A DNA stretch of 64,000 bases from Ruminococcaceae bacterium R-25. GTDB taxonomy: Bacteria; Bacillota; Clostridia; Saccharofermentanales; Saccharofermentanaceae. Under the pieces are notes generated by a model. The model saw only the letters and a program-made list of their open reading frames with translations, was not told the DNA's origin and searched no databases. Below, one piece after another: positions 17,059 through 25,668 of this stretch. Numbering within the stretch: position 1 is the first letter of the stretch; every line of letters starts with the position of its first letter. Both the position numbers and the translations under genes were made by a program. The stretch lies in contig QGFZ01000001.1 in assembly GCA_003149065.1 (NCBI GenBank), positions 1,240,001 through 1,304,000 on the forward strand. Direction: 5' to 3'.

Positions 17059-19368
17059 ATGAGGATACAATATCTGATTGAACTGGTTGTTATAGCTCTC
17101 TTCCTGATAGCAATGATAATTGCTTCAATGTTCAAGCGGAGAAAAAATCTCGAAAAGAAAGCCACCAGCGTATTTAATGTATTCCTCGCCGTAATCGTTC
17201 CTTTAGCAGGCAACGCTCTCGCATTTCTTACCGACTCCGAAAAACTGGCGAATATCGGCTACATGATCATGCTCCTCGGCGATTGTTTCCTGATATATAA
17301 CCTTTTCATATTTGTAATGGACTACTGCGAATTCCGTTTCAGGCGTACTGCGGTCCAATATATTGTCCTGGCTGTTTTATCCATCGCTTCTGTTTCTGTT
17401 CTTGTTAATCCCTTATTCGGCTTTGTTTTCGGAGTCCAGACTAAGACTCTTTCTGACGGAAGCACTTATTTTGCATTAGAACCTCATATAGGAATGCTTT
17501 TGGGATTCTGCCTTCTCGAGGCTCTGCTCGTTCTGATGATCGCTATCCTTATAGATAAATGCTTAAAGATATCTTCCGCATATCATGAGAGATATATCGT
17601 TATCATGATCTCAATGGTTATCTGCATGGCATTCCTTTTCTATGTATTCTCGGAAAGCCCCGTCAACAACTCCCTGATAGGCTATGTTCTCTGCGGATTC
17701 CTGTTATATCTTTTTACCTACATATATAAGCCGTTCTTCATCAGGAGAAGACTTGCCGACTCAGTTGTCGGATTCCACACTGACGGCATCATCTTCTACG
17801 ACACAGATGTCAATGCGCTTTATGCAAACGACAGGGCTTATGAGATCCTCGGAATAGAAGCAGGCGATCCCAACAAGTGTACAGACAAGCTGTTAGAAAT
17901 CACAGGCGGCGTAGACCTTGGAGCAAATTTCGATATATCTGCAAGCTTCCGTGATAAGGATAAGGAAACGACATATCTCAACATCACTCACCGCTTGATG
18001 AAAGACAAAAGGAATAAGGAAGTCGGTTCCTTCTTCTCTATTCACGACGATACCGAGCAGGTCAACCTCAATGAGGAGAGAAAGTATCTTGCAACGCATG
18101 ACAAGCTCACGGGGCTTTCCAACCGCTTCAGTTTCGAAGACCAGGTAAACGGTATCCTCGAATCAAATCCGGATACTCCTTATTACATGATCGTATCTGA
18201 CATCAATGACTTCAAGCTCATAAACGATGTCTTCGGCAGAGCAAAAGCTGATGAGATCCTTATCAAGATTGCAAGAGACCTCGAGAAATTCTCTCATCCC
18301 GGTTCAGCAACATGCAGATGGAGAGGCGATATTTTCTGCGCATTTGCGAAGAAATCCGTTATCGATCTGAATGATATCGAAAGGCTCGTCAAAGAATCCT
18401 GGGGTATTACCAACATCATCAATTCACCTCTCGTGATCCACATTGGTGTTTTCGAGACAACGTCAAAAGACCAGGATGAAAAGCTTACAGTCAACAGTAT
18501 GGTCGACAGGGCCCAGCTCGCAATCGCAGGCATCAAGAATGACTATAATCGCTGCATAGCGATCTACGATAATAAGCTTCGAGACGATAAGCTCTGGGAA
18601 CAGCGCATCACGAGCGAACTTGCAAACGCTATTGCCAAAGGTCAGATCATCCCTTATCTTCAGCCACAGTACAGAGCTGACGGCAGGCTCGAAGGCGGAG
18701 AAGTTCTGGTCAGATGGAACCACCCGGAAGAAGGTTTGCTGTCGCCGTTTAAGTTCATTCCCGTTTTCGAGAAGAACGGCCTTATAGCAACGATCGACAG
18801 TCACATCTGGGAAGAAGCCTGCAAGATACTTTCGAGTTGGTCCAAAAGAACTGACGGTTACGAAAAGCTCAGCCTCTCGATCAACATTTCTCCCAAAGAC
18901 TTCTATTTCCTTGATATCTATCAGGTCATAACAGGCCTTGTCGAAAAGTATAACGTCAGCCCTGAGCAGCTCCATCTGGAGATCACGGAATCTTCAGTCA
19001 TGAATAATGCAGCAGAGCACATCAAGGTCATCAACAGCCTCAGAGAATACGGCTTCACGGTCGAGATGGATGACTTCGGCTCAGGCTATTCGTCACTTAA
19101 CATGCTTAAGGACATGCCGGTCGATATCCTCAAGATCGACATGGTTTTCCTCGGAAAGACTGCAGACTACAGAAAGTCCAAGATAATCTTAAACAGCATC
19201 GTTGATATGGCAAACAATCTCGAAATGCCGCAGATCACGGAAGGCGTTGAGACCAAGGAACAGTTCGACATGTTAAAAGATATGGGATGTAAATTATTCC
19301 AGGGTTACTTCTTCTCAAAGCCTGTTCCGTTGGACGAATTCGAAAGACTCCCACTGGTTTGGAAATAA
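17059..19368 (+). CDS. Membrane GGDEF-EAL protein (c-di-GMP phosphodiesterase)
   Basis: 769 aa from the ATG at 17059, chosen for GGGGG four bases before it. Residues 1-225 have seven or eight helices like the 7TM sensor of some histidine kinases. A PAS-like domain (about 235-340) and a GGDEF domain starting at THDKLTGLSNRF (about 344) follow; its signature reads WRGDIF (about 420) in place of GGDEF, so cyclase activity is unlikely. The EAL domain (about 520-769) keeps EVLVRW, the LEITES segment, DDFGSGYSSL and EGVET plus QGYFFSKP, which supply metal and catalytic residues. It should hydrolyse c-di-GMP in response to a membrane signal, with the GGDEF part perhaps binding GTP as an allosteric site. 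Confidence 0.9.
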   Translation: MRIQYLIELVVIALFLIAMIIASMFKRRKNLEKKATSVFNVFLAVIVPLAGNALAFLTDSEKLANIGYMIMLLGDCFLIYNLFIFVMDYCEFRFRRTAVQYIVLAVLSIASVSVLVNPLFGFVFGVQTKTLSDGSTYFALEPHIGMLLGFCLLEALLVLMIAILIDKCLKISSAYHERYIVIMISMVICMAFLFYVFSESPVNNSLIGYVLCGFLLYLFTYIYKPFFIRRRLADSVVGFHTDGIIFYDTDVNALYANDRAYEILGIEAGDPNKCTDKLLEITGGVDLGANFDISASFRDKDKETTYLNITHRLMKDKRNKEVGSFFSIHDDTEQVNLNEERKYLATHDKLTGLSNRFSFEDQVNGILESNPDTPYYMIVSDINDFKLINDVFGRAKADEILIKIARDLEKFSHPGSATCRWRGDIFCAFAKKSVIDLNDIERLVKESWGITNIINSPLVIHIGVFETTSKDQDEKLTVNSMVDRAQLAIAGIKNDYNRCIAIYDNKLRDDKLWEQRITSELANAIAKGQIIPYLQPQYRADGRLEGGEVLVRWNHPEEGLLSPFKFIPVFEKNGLIATIDSHIWEEACKILSSWSKRTDGYEKLSLSINISPKDFYFLDIYQVITGLVEKYNVSPEQLHLEITESSVMNNAAEHIKVINSLREYGFTVEMDDFGSGYSSLNMLKDMPVDILKIDMVFLGKTADYRKSKIILNSIVDMANNLEMPQITEGVETKEQFDMLKDMGCKLFQGYFFSKPVPLDEFERLPLVWK

Positions 19369-19389
19369 GCCTCAAATCCTGAAAAAAAT

Positions 19390-19420
19390 ACAGGTTGCCT
19401 CAAATCGAGACAACCTGTTT
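19390..19420 (+). terminator. Intrinsic terminator, possibly shared by convergent genes
   Basis: ACAGGTTGCCTC / GAGACAACCTGT with an AAATC loop and one G-U pair, then TTTATT. It sits 21 bases after the GGDEF-EAL stop and 31 bases before the end of the convergent gene. Confidence 0.75.
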
Positions 19421-19451
19421 ATTCCCTAATCTATGCCCCCGCTTTTTGCGT

Positions 19452-20801
19452 TTACGCTCCTATTGCGACCAGCACACCCGATAAGATGCAGATTGCAATA
19501 TATGAGACAGAAGCAAAGATAACTCCTGCCCTGAAATGAGGCTTGCCGCGGTGAACGGTGATAATTGTCATCAGGGCTGCAAAACCCAAAGCAAGCGTTG
19601 CCCACATAGCAAGGATCCTCTTGGGCGTATAGCCGTAGATGCTGTAATAAAGACCGAGCTTGCTCATTGCGATAGCTGCAAAGATGATGCTCTCCACCAT
19701 GAGAAGAGTTACAAGGATCTTCGAAGGTACTGAGAACTTGCCGTCTGAGTCCGTTTTTCCCAGGAGAATGATCGCAAGATAAACGCACATATTAACAGCC
19801 ATGATACCTACGAGTTCAAAGAAGCCTTCTCTCGCATAGTGAGATACGAGCATTCCGTCCGGCACGCTGCCTGCAAAGCCGCCCAGCATATAAGTAAGTC
19901 TCTTTATAAAGAAAAGGATATAACCTACTACGAAGATGCCTGCTGCAATGTAGACCAGAGTGGAAGATACGGTCTTTCCCTTGCCTCTGATACGCATGAG
20001 CCATGAAGCGACTCTCTTTTCCCTCTCGCCGTCTGACTTTGCGCTTCTGGACATAAGGCCATAAAGATAGAAGCATACAGGGATAGCAAATATTCCGCGG
20101 ACGAAGATCTCTTCGAGCCTCAAATGTACAAAGTAATCAGCTAAGTCTCCGAATACATTATCAAGGAAATTAGAAATATCCTTATCGATCGAAGACATAA
20201 ATCCAAGCGCGATCATCATCAAAACGAACATGATAATGACGAACAATATGGCGCTTATGGGATTCTTCTTAGGCGCCGGCTCTTCACCCGGTTCAATTTC
20301 CGGTTTCTTCCTGGAAAAAGCTTTCCAGTCAACTACGAAATTCGGGAAACCTGCAAAAGACTTAACATAGAAGCCGTGAATAAGGTCTGCCGGAATGAAT
20401 CCTGAAGTCTTGCCGCCTAAAAGGATCTTATTGGATACCAGCACCGAATAAACAGCGCCAAGGTGCATTGCAAATACGGATACGACCTCAATGTCATCCA
20501 GGATCACTGTAGAGCCCACAGTCGCCGTAAGGCCTGAGAGGAACGTAATCAGATACCAGAATATCATCTGGGGTGTAAGCTTGTCCTCAGCGCCTCTTCT
20601 GCCGCGTCTTACAATCTCATTTACGACAATGAAAAGGATTGCAAAGATCGGGTATGCAATATTGTAATGAAAGTCGCCTGCGCCTACTGTTGCGTTTATG
20701 TAGAAATCTTCCGAGAAGTTCATCAAAAGCCTTACATAAGCGTATGCTAAAGGATAGGCTAGGATAATTCCCAGCCTTTGGAATATTACTTTTTTGTCCA
20801 T
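19452..20801 (-). CDS. DUF4153-like polytopic membrane protein
   Basis: 449 aa, ATG with GGAGG eleven bases upstream. It has about ten membrane helices in two groups, split by a Pro/Glu-rich cytoplasmic loop (about 178-195, EPGEEPAPKK). The helix pattern and length recall DUF4153 proteins of Gram-positive bacteria. It is the last gene of a three-gene unit with an XRE-type regulator and a DUF2975 membrane protein; the spacing to the regulator is six bases. Function unknown. Confidence 0.75.
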   Translation of the reverse strand: MDKKVIFQRLGIILAYPLAYAYVRLLMNFSEDFYINATVGAGDFHYNIAYPIFAILFIVVNEIVRRGRRGAEDKLTPQMIFWYLITFLSGLTATVGSTVILDDIEVVSVFAMHLGAVYSVLVSNKILLGGKTSGFIPADLIHGFYVKSFAGFPNFVVDWKAFSRKKPEIEPGEEPAPKKNPISAILFVIIMFVLMMIALGFMSSIDKDISNFLDNVFGDLADYFVHLRLEEIFVRGIFAIPVCFYLYGLMSRSAKSDGEREKRVASWLMRIRGKGKTVSSTLVYIAAGIFVVGYILFFIKRLTYMLGGFAGSVPDGMLVSHYAREGFFELVGIMAVNMCVYLAIILLGKTDSDGKFSVPSKILVTLLMVESIIFAAIAMSKLGLYYSIYGYTPKRILAMWATLALGFAALMTIITVHRGKPHFRAGVIFASVSYIAICILSGVLVAIGA

Positions 20802-20807
20802 TTGAGT

Positions 20808-21011
20808 TTAGTCCTCCCTGTACTCGAGGATATCCCCGGGCTGGCAATCCAATGCCTTACAGATATCGTTTAATGTTGAGAACCTGACGGCCTTTGCCTT
20901 CTGGTTCTTAAGAATTGACAGATTTGCCTGTGTGATTCCCACCTTGGCTGCCAGATCACCGGAGGAGATCTTGCGCTTTGCCATCATTACATCAAGATTT
21001 ACAATAATCAT
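20808..21011 (-). CDS. Small XRE-family HTH regulator (YozG-like)
   Basis: 67 aa, ATG after AGGAGGAGCGAC. Almost the entire protein is a Cro/CI-type helix-turn-helix: MAKRKISSGDLAAKVGITQANLSILKNQKAKAVRFSTLNDICKALDCQPGDILEY. The form with NLS-L-N-KAKAVRF and QPGDILEY is the compact YozG-type regulator that regularly accompanies DUF2975 membrane proteins, as here (start 15 bases after that gene). It probably regulates its own operon. Confidence 0.9.
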   Translation of the reverse strand: MIIVNLDVMMAKRKISSGDLAAKVGITQANLSILKNQKAKAVRFSTLNDICKALDCQPGDILEYRED

Positions 21012-21026
21012 GTCGCTCCTCCTTTC

Positions 21027-21479
21027 TTAGATCGTAAGATCCATTTCTTCTTTCATGGTGATCGCCTTGGCGAAAACAACTCTGATGCTGAGCACTACAA
21101 GCGACATGAACAGAGCAACTATTGCCAGGATCCAGCCGCCATTCCAGATGAATCCGCAAACTGTGCAGTCAACGGCGATACCGACCAACGCACATGTGAT
21201 GATCATCATAAGCTTTGTATTATCCCTGTCAAATACTTTATCCTTGCTCATGTTATTAAGCATCTTGAAAAGCGGGATAAGCACCAAATAACCGCCGACA
21301 GTACCCAGATAGAAAATGACGATAAGTGCAATTACTCTGGGAAGATCGAAAACTTCAGCCCAGCAGTAAGCTATATACTTAACAATAACTACACCGAATA
21401 TATCTGCAACAGCTGCTAAAGCGGTAAACAAAACAGTGGCGATCTTAGCCCACCTTAATATTGCGTCGTCATATCGCAT
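21027..21479 (-). CDS. DUF2975 membrane protein
   Basis: 150 aa from the ATG at 21479, ten bases after GGAGG. Four membrane helices lie at about 7-30, 43-68, 92-112 and 115-135. The cytoplasmic loop between helices two and three carries LFKMLNNMSKDKVFDRDNTKLM, a DUF2975 signature. It is first in an operon with the small XRE regulator and the DUF4153-like protein. Function unknown. Confidence 0.85.
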   Translation of the reverse strand: MRYDDAILRWAKIATVLFTALAAVADIFGVVIVKYIAYCWAEVFDLPRVIALIVIFYLGTVGGYLVLIPLFKMLNNMSKDKVFDRDNTKLMMIITCALVGIAVDCTVCGFIWNGGWILAIVALFMSLVVLSIRVVFAKAITMKEEMDLTI

Positions 21480-21752
21480 TAACTTATTTCCTCCTTGAAA
21501 ACGATTAAGCATGCTTTATTGCGAGTATACTAACATAGTGATTTTCGTTTTTCAAGACTTTTTTATCGTTTTTCAATAAATATTTTCTGATTAGAAAAAT
21601 GGAGTCTTCGTTGGCGAAAAGCCGCCTGCAGCCCTGCCCTTCCTATTTGATGTTAATTGCGATTATTAATAAAATATATTTGCAGTTTTTGGATAGATTA
21701 ACTTTTGTATTTGTTGTATGCTTGTATGGAAGTTAATTATATGAGGTTTACT

Positions 21753-24653
21753 ATGGACTTTATTATCTCTTCTTCTAAACTCAAGAATAAAGACATTGAG
21801 ATCATCTGCGGCAAGGACACTTTATCAGGTGTCAGAAAGATCGCTGAAAAGGTCTCATCAGACATCAAAGCAGTCTTCGGACATGCACCTTCAGTTGTTG
21901 ATTCTTCAGAATGCAAGTCACCCATCATCGTCGGCCTTACAGGCGACAAGCTCATCAAAGCTTCCGGCGTTGATGTAAGCGATATCGAAGGCAGGCGCGA
22001 AGTATATAAGATAGAAGTTACCGGCACAGCCCTCGTTATCACCGGCAGCGACAAACGAGGCGCTATATACGGCTTGTTCAAGCTCTCAGAGATGTTAGGT
22101 GTCTCTCCTTTTATCGACTGGCTCGATATCAAGCCTCCGAAAATGTCTACATTCAAGATACCGGAAGATTACTGCATGGTATCCAAAGAACCTTCCGTCA
22201 AATACAGGGGCTTTTTTATAAACGATGAGTGGCCGGCTTTCGGCAACTTCTGCATGCATAACTTCGGCGGATTCAACGCGAAGATGTACGAGCATGTTTT
22301 CGAGCTCCTGTTAAGACTCAAAGGCAACTATCTCTGGCCTGCAATGTGGGCTGAGATCTTCCCTGAGGACGGCCCGGGGCTTGCAAATGCAGAGCTTGCA
22401 GACGAGCTCGGTGTCGTAATGGGCATGAGCCACCACGAGCCATGCTTAAGACAGGGCGAAGAATATAAGTATTTAAGAGGTCCCAAGTCCATCTACGGCG
22501 ATGCATGGAACTTCCTTAAGAATGAGAAAGGCATAACAAGATTCTGGGAAGACGGCCTTAATAGGAGCGGCAGGTTCGAAAACGTGATCACCGTCGGTAT
22601 GAGAGGCGAAGCTGATACTGCGATAATGGGCAAGGACGCTACGCTCAAAGATAACATAGACCTTTTGCGCAAGGTTTTAAAAACACAGAATAAACTCATC
22701 AAAAAATACGTAAATAAGGACCTGGATAAGGTTCCCAGAATGCTCGCTTTGTATAAGGAAGTAGAACCGTATTTTTATGGTGACGAGAAGACACCCGGCC
22801 TTATGGGAGACCCTGAGCTTGACGGCGTTACCCTGATGCTCTGCGACGATAACTTCGGAAACTTAAGAACTGTTCCAACCCCTGAAATGCGCAATCATAA
22901 GGGCGGCTACGGAATGTACTATCACTTCGATTATCACGGACTTCCGATCTCTTTCGAGTGGTTCAACACATCGTGCCTGGCTAAGACATGGGAGCAGATG
23001 ACAACAGCTTATGACTTCGGCATAAGAGATCTCTGGATCGTTAATGTCGGTGATATTTTCAGCAATGAATATCCGCTGTCATTCTTCTTAGACCTCGCTT
23101 ACGATTTTGACATGTGGGGCACAACAAACCACGATGCTCCGGCAGAATACACGAAGCTTATCGTTGACCGCATTTTCGGTTCTACCGTCTCTCCTGCCGA
23201 CAAGCGCGCAATAAGAGAGCTGCTCTTAGGTTATACCCGCATTACTTCCGCGCGCCGCACAGAAGCAATGAACGACAAAGTCTATAACGCATTTAATTAC
23301 AATGAGACTTTCGATCTTCTCGAAAACATCGATGCGCTCATGAAAAAATGCGACAAGTTAAGAGACAAGTTCAAAGGTAATACTGAGTTTGGTTTTTACG
23401 AACTCGTATGGCTCCCTCTTACAGCTAACCTCAATGTTCAGAGAATGTGGCTCCTTACAGCTTTGAACCACGCTTTCTGCGAACTTGGCAGCACTTATGC
23501 AATGACTCTCGCAAAAGAGATCAACAAGTGCATAGCTTACGATAAGATCATCGTTGATGAGCTTCACACTATTCACGGCGGCAAGTGGTACGGCATGGGC
23601 TTATCTGAGCACATCGGCTTTAACAACTGGTGCGAGGAAGGCTGCAAGTATCCTATAGTAAGCACTTTCGAGCCTGCCAACAAAGAAAGGCTCATTACGA
23701 CCATTAAGGGTTCCTGCCAGGCTACAGAAGGCAAGTTCTGGACAGGCAGAGTCCTTCTTTTAGACCGGTTCCTCGATCCTTCCGTTGATGAAGCAACCCT
23801 GCTCCTCAGCACTGCTTGCGACAAGGACGTAAAGTTCTCTGTTGAAAACCCTTGCAAGGGATTGGCTTTCTCATCTGAAGAAGGTGTAATCGCTCCTTAT
23901 ACGCTTACAGAGCTTAAGGTTAAGATCGACCGCTCTAAGATCAAGCGCGGCGATTCCACAGAGTTCTGCATCAGGAGCGCTGATGGGTTTACTGTCGTCA
24001 AAGTTCCTTTCAACAAAGCATCTTCGTTTAAGGGCGAAAAGGTCCATCACTGGGTTGGAAGAAAAGATTACGGCGAAGATATTATCAAAGCCAATATTTT
24101 CGACAGGTCGCTCGAAAAGAATGCTTTCGGAATGAACTACATTTCCATCCTGCCTGTAGATTACAGCTCATGCTGCTCTTCGCCTTCATTTGCTGCTTTC
24201 GGATTGATAAAGGATTATACACGCGGCATGGATGCCATAAAGGCTTATCCGCAGGATGAAGTCTTGGGCGTAAAGAATGCTCCTCATCTTGATTACAAGA
24301 TCAATGTGCCTTCAGCCGGAAAATACGATGTAACCTTGTACACGAACCCCAGCAATCCTTTCAGCCGCGAGCCGAAGATCCTTGTAGGTGTCAAAGTAAA
24401 TGACGGCAATATCAAAAAGATCAACATGATCCCTGAAGGCTTTGCAGTAGGAGACGGAAATCCTTACTGGTCACAGGGTGTTTTGGACAATGTCCGCAAG
24501 ACAAAGCTTACGGTCGACTTACAAGAAGGATTAAATATTTTGAGCATTTACGCTATCAATCCGAATCTCGTCCTGCAGAAGATCGTGATCAGCGAACAGG
24601 GTGCAAAGATCCCTGAATCCTACTTAGGTCCTAAACCGACTTACATGACTTAA
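21753..24653 (+). CDS. GH115 family alpha-glucuronidase
   Basis: About 966 aa. I choose the ATG at 21753, six bases after TGAGG; the ATG at 21741 is an alternative. No signal peptide is present, so the enzyme is probably cytoplasmic and acts on imported oligosaccharides. GH115 enzymes remove (4-O-methyl)glucuronic acid from xylan or xylo-oligosaccharides. Family marks are the N-terminal alpha/beta domain with GSDKRGAIYGLFKLSEMLG, then KYRGFFINDEWPAF, GNYLWPAMWAEIF, ADELGVVMGMSHHEP, VGMRGEADTAI, and WIVNVGDIFSNEYPLSFFLD. A C-terminal beta domain follows from about 690. No transporter or other xylanase gene is adjacent. A perfect terminator follows. Confidence 0.92.
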   Translation: MDFIISSSKLKNKDIEIICGKDTLSGVRKIAEKVSSDIKAVFGHAPSVVDSSECKSPIIVGLTGDKLIKASGVDVSDIEGRREVYKIEVTGTALVITGSDKRGAIYGLFKLSEMLGVSPFIDWLDIKPPKMSTFKIPEDYCMVSKEPSVKYRGFFINDEWPAFGNFCMHNFGGFNAKMYEHVFELLLRLKGNYLWPAMWAEIFPEDGPGLANAELADELGVVMGMSHHEPCLRQGEEYKYLRGPKSIYGDAWNFLKNEKGITRFWEDGLNRSGRFENVITVGMRGEADTAIMGKDATLKDNIDLLRKVLKTQNKLIKKYVNKDLDKVPRMLALYKEVEPYFYGDEKTPGLMGDPELDGVTLMLCDDNFGNLRTVPTPEMRNHKGGYGMYYHFDYHGLPISFEWFNTSCLAKTWEQMTTAYDFGIRDLWIVNVGDIFSNEYPLSFFLDLAYDFDMWGTTNHDAPAEYTKLIVDRIFGSTVSPADKRAIRELLLGYTRITSARRTEAMNDKVYNAFNYNETFDLLENIDALMKKCDKLRDKFKGNTEFGFYELVWLPLTANLNVQRMWLLTALNHAFCELGSTYAMTLAKEINKCIAYDKIIVDELHTIHGGKWYGMGLSEHIGFNNWCEEGCKYPIVSTFEPANKERLITTIKGSCQATEGKFWTGRVLLLDRFLDPSVDEATLLLSTACDKDVKFSVENPCKGLAFSSEEGVIAPYTLTELKVKIDRSKIKRGDSTEFCIRSADGFTVVKVPFNKASSFKGEKVHHWVGRKDYGEDIIKANIFDRSLEKNAFGMNYISILPVDYSSCCSSPSFAAFGLIKDYTRGMDAIKAYPQDEVLGVKNAPHLDYKINVPSAGKYDVTLYTNPSNPFSREPKILVGVKVNDGNIKKINMIPEGFAVGDGNPYWSQGVLDNVRKTKLTVDLQEGLNILSIYAINPNLVLQKIVISEQGAKIPESYLGPKPTYMT

Positions 24654-24660
24654 AAACAAC

Positions 24661-24684
24661 AGGCTGCCTTCGGGCAGCCTTTTT
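24661..24684 (+). terminator. Intrinsic terminator after GH115 gene
   Basis: AGGCTGCC-TTCG-GGCAGCCT with TTTTT, a perfect stem with a UUCG tetraloop, seven bases after the stop. Confidence 0.95.
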
Positions 24685-24688
24685 CGTG

Positions 24689-24740
24689 AATGACTGAAAT
24701 GGTGACTGATTTTGAATTTTGAGTCACTGTTTGAGTCATT
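24689..24740. repeat. 52-base palindromic repeat, copy 1
   Basis: The 19-base arms begin AATGACTGAA and end GAGTCATT; they pair with one mismatch if G-U is allowed. The loop is a 14-base A/T stretch. A second copy follows at 24751 with a 62-base period. Confidence 0.75.
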
Positions 24741-24750
24741 TTCACCACAA

Positions 24751-24802
24751 AATGACTGAAGTGGTGACTGTTTTAGGGAAATTAGTCACTGTTTGAGTCA
24801 TT
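24751..24802. repeat. 52-base palindromic repeat, copy 2
   Basis: It matches copy 1 at all but one of the first 20 positions and at all of the last 19; the loop differs. The divergent loop with conserved arms suggests selection on the arms or a recent duplication followed by drift. Confidence 0.75.
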
Positions 24803-24863
24803 CGCTGGAAGAAGGGCTTTGCAAGCACACAAAAACTTGACCTGAACCGCACCCTTTACGTTC

Positions 24864-24976
24864 ATTGACAGAAACCTGTACGCAAATGACCAAAATCGTC
24901 AATAAATTTGTCAATAACGCCCATTTTGACGATTTTATTGACAGTTTGAGCTGTTTTCGTACAGTTTTTCGTCAAT
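24864..24976. repeat. Nested inverted repeat with TTGAC/GTCAA cores
   Basis: Outer arms of 19 bases (24864-24882 and 24958-24976) match at about 16 positions. An inner pair, AAAATCGTCAA at 24892-24902 and its perfect complement at 24926-24936, lies inside, with further TGTCAATA copies. Outer arm length equals that of the two preceding palindromes, but the sequence differs. Confidence 0.6.
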
Positions 24977-25013
24977 CAGGGTTTCAACCACTTCCGCACC
25001 CGAAGCACCAACC

Positions 25014-25052
25014 CCAAATAAAACCCCCGAAGTTTGTTCAACTTCAGGGGTT
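25014..25052 (-). terminator. Intrinsic terminator after lipoprotein gene
   Basis: AACCCCTGAAGTT and AACTTCGGGGGTT (minus strand) form the stem, followed by TTATTT. It lies 41 bases past the stop at 25093. Confidence 0.75.
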
Positions 25053-25092
25053 CATTTCAATTCAGGCAGTATTTATAAATGCAGTTTTAATC

Positions 25093-25593
25093 TCAAGGGT
25101 CGATCTTTTCGAAAAGTTCACCTGATGTGCTTATGATCAAAATATCTGCCGGCACCCTGTTTACTTCCAATACTGCACAGGGGCAGTTAAGGCCTTCGTA
25201 TTCGGTACCGGATTCCTTATATTCTTCAACGACGATAACGAGTGTCGAGCCGTTCATTCCGAAATCCGAGATCTTGATATCAGCGCCTGAAGATGTATGC
25301 GTTCCTGCACTTATTACGATGAAATAAGGTGTGTCGAGCTGCTCTAACTGATCGATATAATAGCCTCTGTCCTTGTTGTAGCAGCCGAACTGTTCCTTGC
25401 TGAGCATCTTATATTCGATATCACCGACTGTTCCTTTAGAAGGGAGCTCGCCGGAATCATTTTTTACTGATGTGAAGCTGGGAATGTCAGCCTTAGAAGA
25501 CTTGGGATTATTTGCCTTACAGCCGGTCAAAACACCTGTAATAAGTGCGAGAGCCATTACGGCGCATGCGATTTTCTTGATCAACTTGTTCAT
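25093..25593 (-). CDS. Small lipoprotein, protease-complex-inhibitor-like
   Basis: 166 aa from the ATG at 25593 (eight bases after GGAG). The signal peptide ends in the lipobox VLTGC, followed by a Lys/Ser-rich linker. The mature part has about 110 residues, beta-rich, with YFIVISAGTHTSSGADIKISDFGMNGSTLVIVVEEYKES and NCPCAVLEVNRVPADILI. That 'stable ISAGxKxTGGYxI' pattern is close to the PrcB C-terminal domain (protease complex subunit), which I infer from memory. It is a single-gene unit. Confidence 0.8.
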   Translation of the reverse strand: MNKLIKKIACAVMALALITGVLTGCKANNPKSSKADIPSFTSVKNDSGELPSKGTVGDIEYKMLSKEQFGCYNKDRGYYIDQLEQLDTPYFIVISAGTHTSSGADIKISDFGMNGSTLVIVVEEYKESGTEYEGLNCPCAVLEVNRVPADILIISTSGELFEKIDP

Positions 25594-25668
25594 TTTCATT
25601 TCTCCTTTTTGAACGTTTCTGACATATATACAGTCCCGCTCCGGAAAATGTTGCAGTGAAAAATAATA

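Noticed and set aside
24689-24802. CRISPR repeats
   Set aside because: Two palindromic copies with ten bases between them do not form repeat-spacer units.
24865-25125. 86-codon plus-strand frame
   Set aside because: Runs through the palindrome array and a terminator; composition follows the repeats, no ribosome site.
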